Part shown: in pieces, positions 7,096 through 10,838 of the stretch | Layout: each line of letters starts with the position of its first letter | Numbering within the stretch: the stretch's first letter is position 1 | NCBI GenBank assembly: GCA_041486365.1 | Contig: JBGPLH010000087.1 | Span: forward strand, 1 to 10,838 | DNA: 10,838 bases | From: JBGPLH01 sp041486365 [NCBI: Thermodesulfobacteriota bacterium] | Lineage (GTDB): Bacteria > JAUYMQ01 | Direction: 5' to 3' | Program-made: the position numbers and the translations under genes | The notes under the pieces: model-generated | The model's input: the letters and a program-made list of their open reading frames with translations, nothing else | Databases searched by the model: none | What the model was told of the DNA's origin: nothing

Positions 7096-10000
7096 CTAGC
7101 GGAGTTTCACGGAGACGACCTTCGAGACGCCCGGATCTTCCATCGTGATCCCGTAGAGCGTGTCCGCGAGCTCGATCGTCGCCTTGTTGTGCGTGATCAT
7201 CATGAATTGCGACCGCTCGATCATGTCCCGCAGCAAGGCGTTGAACCGCTCGACGTTCGCGTCGTCGAGCGCCGCGTCCACCTCGTCGAGCAGGAAGAAG
7301 GGGCTCGGCTTCACCTGGAAGATTGCGAAGAGAAGGCTCACCGCCGTGAGGGTCTGCTCGCCGCCGGACAGCAGCGTGACGTTCTGGAGCCGCTTGCCGC
7401 GCGGCTGGGCGACGATCTCGACACCCGATTCCAGCACGTCCTCCGCCTCCGCGAGCACGAGCTTCGCCCGCCCGCCCTGGAACAGCCGCGGGAACGTCTC
7501 CTCGAACTTCGCCGCCACCTTCTCGAAGGTCTCGACAAAGAGCTTGCGGCTCGTCCGGTTGATCTTCTGGATCGCGTTCTGGAGTGACTCGATCGTGCGC
7601 CGCAGGTCGTCGCTCTGCTCGGTGAGGAAGCGGTAGCGCTCCGAGAGCTCCTGATACTCCTCGATGGCCGTGACGCTCACTTCGCCCAGCCGCTCGATCT
7701 GGCCGCGAAGATCGGCCTGGCGCCGCTCACGCTCCTCGGGATCGTAGAGCGACTCGTCGCCGACGGCGAGATCCTCCAGCCTCGCATTGTGGCGATCGAA
7801 GATCCCGTCGGCGAGATGCTGGAGCCGGAGGCGGACCTCCGTCTCGCTCACCTGGAGCTTGGAGACCTGCTCGCTGATGGCCTGCTGCTGGTGGCGCAGC
7901 TCGCGCACCTTGCGATCAAACCCCCCGAGCCGGTCCGCGTCGAGCTGGAACGCGTCGCGCAGCTTGGCGAGCACGTCGCTCCCCTCGGCGTGCTGGGCGA
8001 TGAGCAGCGCGAGGGCCTGTTCCGTCTCCCGGAGGGACTCGCCGATCTCCTCGATCCTCCGGAGCGCGTCGGCGGCCGCGGCTTCGGCCCGCGCGATACG
8101 CTCTCCCCGTTCGCGCACCGCATGGGCCAGTCGGACAGATTCCTGATCGAGCCCCCGGGTGCGCTCCGCGAGCCCCGCTGCGGCGATCCGGATCTCCGTG
8201 GCCTCCAGGCGCGCCCCCTCGAGATCCGTGAGGACCGAACCACGCGCGTCCCGGAGCCCTCCGAGCGACTCCTCCCCCCGGCGGCGCGCTTCCGCCAGCG
8301 CGGCCCGCCGGGCGGTCGCCTCTTCCAGCGCGGCGGCCACCGACGCGGCGGCTTCCGAGGCCGCGCGCGACTCGCCCTCGAGCCCTTCGAGCGCACGGGC
8401 GAGCGCGGCGCCCTCGGCGGCGAGCCGCTCGAGCGCCTGTTCGCGGGCGACGCGGTCGAGATCGCTTTCGTGAAGCCGTGCCGCGAGCGCCTCGGCGTTC
8501 GCGCGGGCGGCGTCGCGGGCGGCGGTGCGCTCGCCGAACGCCACCTCGGCCCGGGCGACCTCCGCCTGGAGCGAGGCGGCTCGGTCGGACAGCTCGCGGA
8601 TCTCGCGCTTCCGCGCGAAGATCCCGCCTCCCGCCGCGGCGGCGCTCCCGCCCGTCATGACGCCGAGGCGATCGATCACGTCGCCTTCCTTCGTCACCAG
8701 CGTGCCGCGGAATCCGTTGGCCCTCCAGATTGCCGCGGCCCGTGCCATCGTGTCGACCACGTGCACATCGCGGAGGAGCGACGAGACGATGGGCCGATAC
8801 CGATCCTCCACGATGATCACGTCGAGCAGCGGCGGCGCCAGCACCGCGTCCGGCTTCGGCCCTCCCGTGTGGCGCGTCTCGCGCAATCCCAGGGGCACGA
8901 AGCTCGAGCGCCCCGCTGAGGATCGCTTCAGGTATTCCACCGCCTCGAAGCCCGCCTCCACGTCCTGCACGACGACGTACTGGAGGCGATCGCCGAGTGC
9001 CGCCTCCACGGCCCGCTCGTACTCGGGCGGCGCGTCGATCATCTCCGCGAGAAGGCCGAGCACGCGCTGCCGGCGATCCGGCTGGTTCTCGCGGGCCATC
9101 AGGATCGCGCGGACCCCTTCCTTGTATCCTTCGAAGCGCGATTCCAGCTCCCGCAACGATTCCAGCCGGCTGCCGGTCTGGCGCATGCGATCCCGCGCGG
9201 CGTGCCACGCGATCTCCGCGTCGGATTCCTGACGCGCGAGCGACTCGACATCCCCCAGCGCGCTTTGCCGCTCGCGCCTGAGCCGTTCGCCCTCCGTGCG
9301 TGCCTCCTCGAGAAGCCGCGTGGCGTCGGCGATCGCACCCTGCAGCGCCTCCAGGCGCGCGCGCGACTCGCCGAGCGATCGCGAGGCGGACTCCGCGCGG
9401 GAGATCGCTTCGCCCCGGCGCCGCGCGAGGTCCTCCGCCGACCTCTCGACGCCCGCGAGATCCGCGCTCGCCGAGAGCAGTGACCTGTTCGCCCGGCCGA
9501 TCTCCTCGGCAAGGCGCGCCTCGTGGGCCACCAGCGCCCCGAGCCTTTCTTCCGCCGCGACCTGCGCGCGCTGCCGCCCGGCTTCCTCCTCCACCGCCGC
9601 GTCCCGCTCGGCCTCGACGCGCAGGACCGCCTCCTCGAGGCTCCGCGTCTCGGCGCCGAGCGATTCAATCTCCTCGAGCCACCGCCCGCGCTGCCCCTCG
9701 AGGTTCTCACGATCCTTGCCCAGGAGGTCGCGCTGCGATTCGTGCTGGGACACCGTGCCGCGAAGCTCGTGGAGCTGCTCCTGCTTCGTCTGAAGCGCGC
9801 GCTCCCCCCCTGCAAGCTCGAGCCGCAGGGTTTCCGCGGCGGTCTCCTCCGTGGCCACGGCCGCGGAAAGCGATTCGATCTCGCGCCGCAGGCCCGCGAG
9901 CGTCTCCGCCTTCTCTCGCACCTCCCGCTCGAGCGCGAGGGCCTGCCGGGCGGCCGTGTCCAGCTCCAGCGACCGCAACTCCTCACGCAGCGCCTTGTAC

Positions 10001-10650
10001 TTCTCCGCCTTGCGCGCCTGGCGATCGAGCGAGTTCATCTGGCGCCGCACCTCCTGGATGACGTCGCCCACCCGCAGCAGGTTCTGGTTTGCGGCCTCCA
10101 TCTTCCGGATCGCGCCGTCCTTCTTCGCCTTGTACTTCGTGATGCCGGCCGCCTCCTCGATCAGTGCGCGGCGATCCGCCGGCCGCGCGCTGACCAGACC
10201 GGCGATGTGCCCCTGTTCCACGATGGCGTAGGCGCGGGTGCCGACGCCCGTGTCCATGAAGAGCTCGTGCACGTCCCGCAGCCGGCAGGGCACCCTGTTG
10301 ATCTGGTACTCGCTCTCCATCTCGCGGAAGACGCGGCGGGTCACGCTGATCTCGGGCATGGCGACGTACTGGGGCGGGGCGAGACCGTCATCGTTGGAGA
10401 ACGTGAGCGTCACCTCAGCCATGTTCACGGCGGGGCGCGAGTCGCTCCCCATGAAGATCACGTCCTCCATGGACCTGCCGCGCAGGTGCTTCGCGCTCAT
10501 CTCGCCCATCGTCCACCGGATCGCGTCGACGATGTTCGACTTGCCGCAGCCGTTGGGGCCGACGATGGCGGTGATGCCGGTGGGGAACTCGAAGAGCGTG
10601 CGATCGACGAAGGACTTGAAGCCGAACAGCTCGAGGGACTTGATCTTCAT
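7096..10650 (-). CDS. smc: Chromosome segregation ATPase SMC
   Basis: SMC is the ATPase core of the bacterial condensin that loads on DNA and extrudes loops to organise and segregate chromosomes, normally with ScpA and ScpB, which are not in this window. At 1184 residues it is full length. The N-terminal head starts with the canonical KSLELFGFKSF and has Walker A GPNGCGKS (31-38). A long coiled coil rich in Glu, Arg, Ala and Leu (about 170-500) leads to a hinge domain (about 505-665, starting near RFEGYKEG and ending near RLGVMTGG). The second coil (about 670-1020) returns to the C-terminal head, with signature LSGGEQTL (1094-1101) and Walker B FFLLDEVDAALD (from about 1118), then the ITHNK switch region. 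The start is fixed by family alignment and by GAGGA a few bases upstream. SMC rather than MukB argues against an enterobacterial host. Confidence 0.98.
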   Translation of the reverse strand: MKIKSLELFGFKSFVDRTLFEFPTGITAIVGPNGCGKSNIVDAIRWTMGEMSAKHLRGRSMEDVIFMGSDSRPAVNMAEVTLTFSNDDGLAPPQYVAMPEISVTRRVFREMESEYQINRVPCRLRDVHELFMDTGVGTRAYAIVEQGHIAGLVSARPADRRALIEEAAGITKYKAKKDGAIRKMEAANQNLLRVGDVIQEVRRQMNSLDRQARKAEKYKALREELRSLELDTAARQALALEREVREKAETLAGLRREIESLSAAVATEETAAETLRLELAGGERALQTKQEQLHELRGTVSQHESQRDLLGKDRENLEGQRGRWLEEIESLGAETRSLEEAVLRVEAERDAAVEEEAGRQRAQVAAEERLGALVAHEARLAEEIGRANRSLLSASADLAGVERSAEDLARRRGEAISRAESASRSLGESRARLEALQGAIADATRLLEEARTEGERLRRERQSALGDVESLARQESDAEIAWHAARDRMRQTGSRLESLRELESRFEGYKEGVRAILMARENQPDRRQRVLGLLAEMIDAPPEYERAVEAALGDRLQYVVVQDVEAGFEAVEYLKRSSAGRSSFVPLGLRETRHTGGPKPDAVLAPPLLDVIIVEDRYRPIVSSLLRDVHVVDTMARAAAIWRANGFRGTLVTKEGDVIDRLGVMTGGSAAAAGGGIFARKREIRELSDRAASLQAEVARAEVAFGERTAARDAARANAEALAARLHESDLDRVAREQALERLAAEGAALARALEGLEGESRAASEAAASVAAALEEATARRAALAEARRRGEESLGGLRDARGSVLTDLEGARLEATEIRIAAAGLAERTRGLDQESVRLAHAVRERGERIARAEAAAADALRRIEEIGESLRETEQALALLIAQHAEGSDVLAKLRDAFQLDADRLGGFDRKVRELRHQQQAISEQVSKLQVSETEVRLRLQHLADGIFDRHNARLEDLAVGDESLYDPEERERRQADLRGQIERLGEVSVTAIEEYQELSERYRFLTEQSDDLRRTIESLQNAIQKINRTSRKLFVETFEKVAAKFEETFPRLFQGGRAKLVLAEAEDVLESGVEIVAQPRGKRLQNVTLLSGGEQTLTAVSLLFAIFQVKPSPFFLLDEVDAALDDANVERFNALLRDMIERSQFMMITHNKATIELADTLYGITMEDPGVSKVVSVKLR

Positions 10651-10838
10651 TCCGGATCCTCGACGCCCCCGGCCCCGGGGACGTGGGTGCTTGCCGCTTC
10701 CGGGACCGTTGCCCGCGGGAGAACGGGCCCCTGTGGGGCGGCACGAAGGGACGCTGGGTGATGCGGTTCGGGGGGGAGGGCTCTCCGGGCGGCCGGGATT
10801 TCCCGCCCGGCCGGACGCCGGAGGTCCCGGCGGAGGCC
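10647..10838 (-). CDS. Possible C-terminal tail of an unidentified upstream gene
   Basis: One minus-strand frame is open from the right edge for 63 codons and stops at a TGA that overlaps the smc start (ATGA, sharing TG). Such an overlap is typical of translationally coupled genes. The predicted tail is rich in Pro, Arg and Ala, looks disordered and ends GGVEDPE. I recognise no family. Against it, the neighbouring frame has stronger third-position GC bias, and a stop-free stretch of this length is common by chance at this GC content. It could equally be non-coding sequence. Confidence 0.27.
   Translation of the reverse strand, partial: GLRRDLRRPAGREIPAARRALPPEPHHPASLRAAPQGPVLPRATVPEAASTHVPGAGGVEDPE
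10785..10832. repeat. Two adjacent GC-rich inverted repeats upstream of smc
   Basis: CCGGGCGG (10785-10792) pairs with CCGCCCGG (10803-10810), leaving a 10-nt loop that contains its own small palindrome GGGATTTCCC. Next to it, CGCCGG (10816-10821) pairs with CCGGCG (10827-10832) around 5 nt. There is no U-run on the minus strand afterwards. They could be the end of the upstream transcript or chance structure in very GC-rich DNA. No convincing smc promoter was seen between here and 10650. Confidence 0.3.

Noticed and set aside
5583-7148. Plus-strand open frame of 521 codons opposite ftsY
   Set aside because: It covers ftsY and both of its flanking gaps and is explained by third-position GC bias.
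7916-9208. Minus-strand open frame of 430 codons inside smc
   Set aside because: It is a frame-shifted reading of the SMC coiled coil with extreme Arg/Gly/Ala content; the real SMC frame is continuous across it.
7170-10130. Repetitive Glu/Arg/Ala-rich sequence in smc as a DNA repeat array
   Set aside because: It is coiled-coil heptad composition written in GC-rich codons, not a nucleotide repeat.
9523-10761. Plus-strand open frame of 412 codons opposite the start of smc
   Set aside because: It is antisense to the conserved SMC head with no domain of its own.
1-10838. Hidden defence system, CRISPR array, prophage or transposon
   Set aside because: The window is almost fully covered by five housekeeping genes with intact motifs; no spaced repeats, terminal inverted repeats, target duplications, tRNA or recombinase genes were seen.

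Overview
This is a GC-rich bacterial chromosome segment. Every supported gene lies on the minus strand, so transcription runs from the right end of the window to the left. In transcription order the genes are: a possible C-terminal tail of an unknown gene, smc (chromosome condensin subunit), ftsY (signal recognition particle receptor), glpK (glycerol kinase), a glycerophosphodiester phosphodiesterase (GDPD), and the first ~1013 codons of gltB (glutamate synthase large subunit), which runs off the left edge. All five recognised proteins have their family motifs intact and no frameshifts were seen. There are no RNA genes, mobile elements, integrase or transposase genes, CRISPR arrays or phage genes. 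I read this as core chromosome, not an accessory island.

Layout. 10651-10838: GC-rich sequence upstream of smc with two hairpins and an open frame whose TGA overlaps the smc ATG. 7096-10650: smc. 6993-7095: smc/ftsY gap with a strong GC hairpin just after the smc stop and a good sigma70-like promoter for ftsY. 5667-6992: ftsY. 4141-5634: glpK, 32 bp downstream of ftsY. 3283-4104: GDPD, 36 bp downstream of glpK. 3041-3282: the longest gap, holding a TTGACA-type promoter with repeated TGTCA/TGACA half-sites and a structured leader for gltB. 1-3040: gltB, truncated by the window.

How the genes fit together. smc-ftsY adjacency is a known conserved bacterial arrangement (for example rnc-smc-ftsY in Firmicutes). 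Here ftsY appears to have its own promoter and to lead a short ftsY-glpK-GDPD operon. GlpK makes glycerol-3-phosphate from glycerol, and GDPD releases it from phospholipid-derived glycerophosphodiesters, so the two enzymes converge on one metabolite. gltB appears to be a separate transcription unit for nitrogen assimilation.

Organism. High GC, strong GC bias at third codon positions, SMC rather than MukB, and an FtsY with a predicted N-terminal membrane helix all fit a high-GC, non-enterobacterial lineage. Gemmatimonadota, Candidatus Eisenbacteria or a myxobacteria-like group are possible, but the sequence alone does not decide this and I hold any phylum guess at low confidence. I found no convincing undescribed system. 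The most interesting signals are the gltB control region, the membrane-anchored FtsY and its insertion into a glycerol-phosphate operon.
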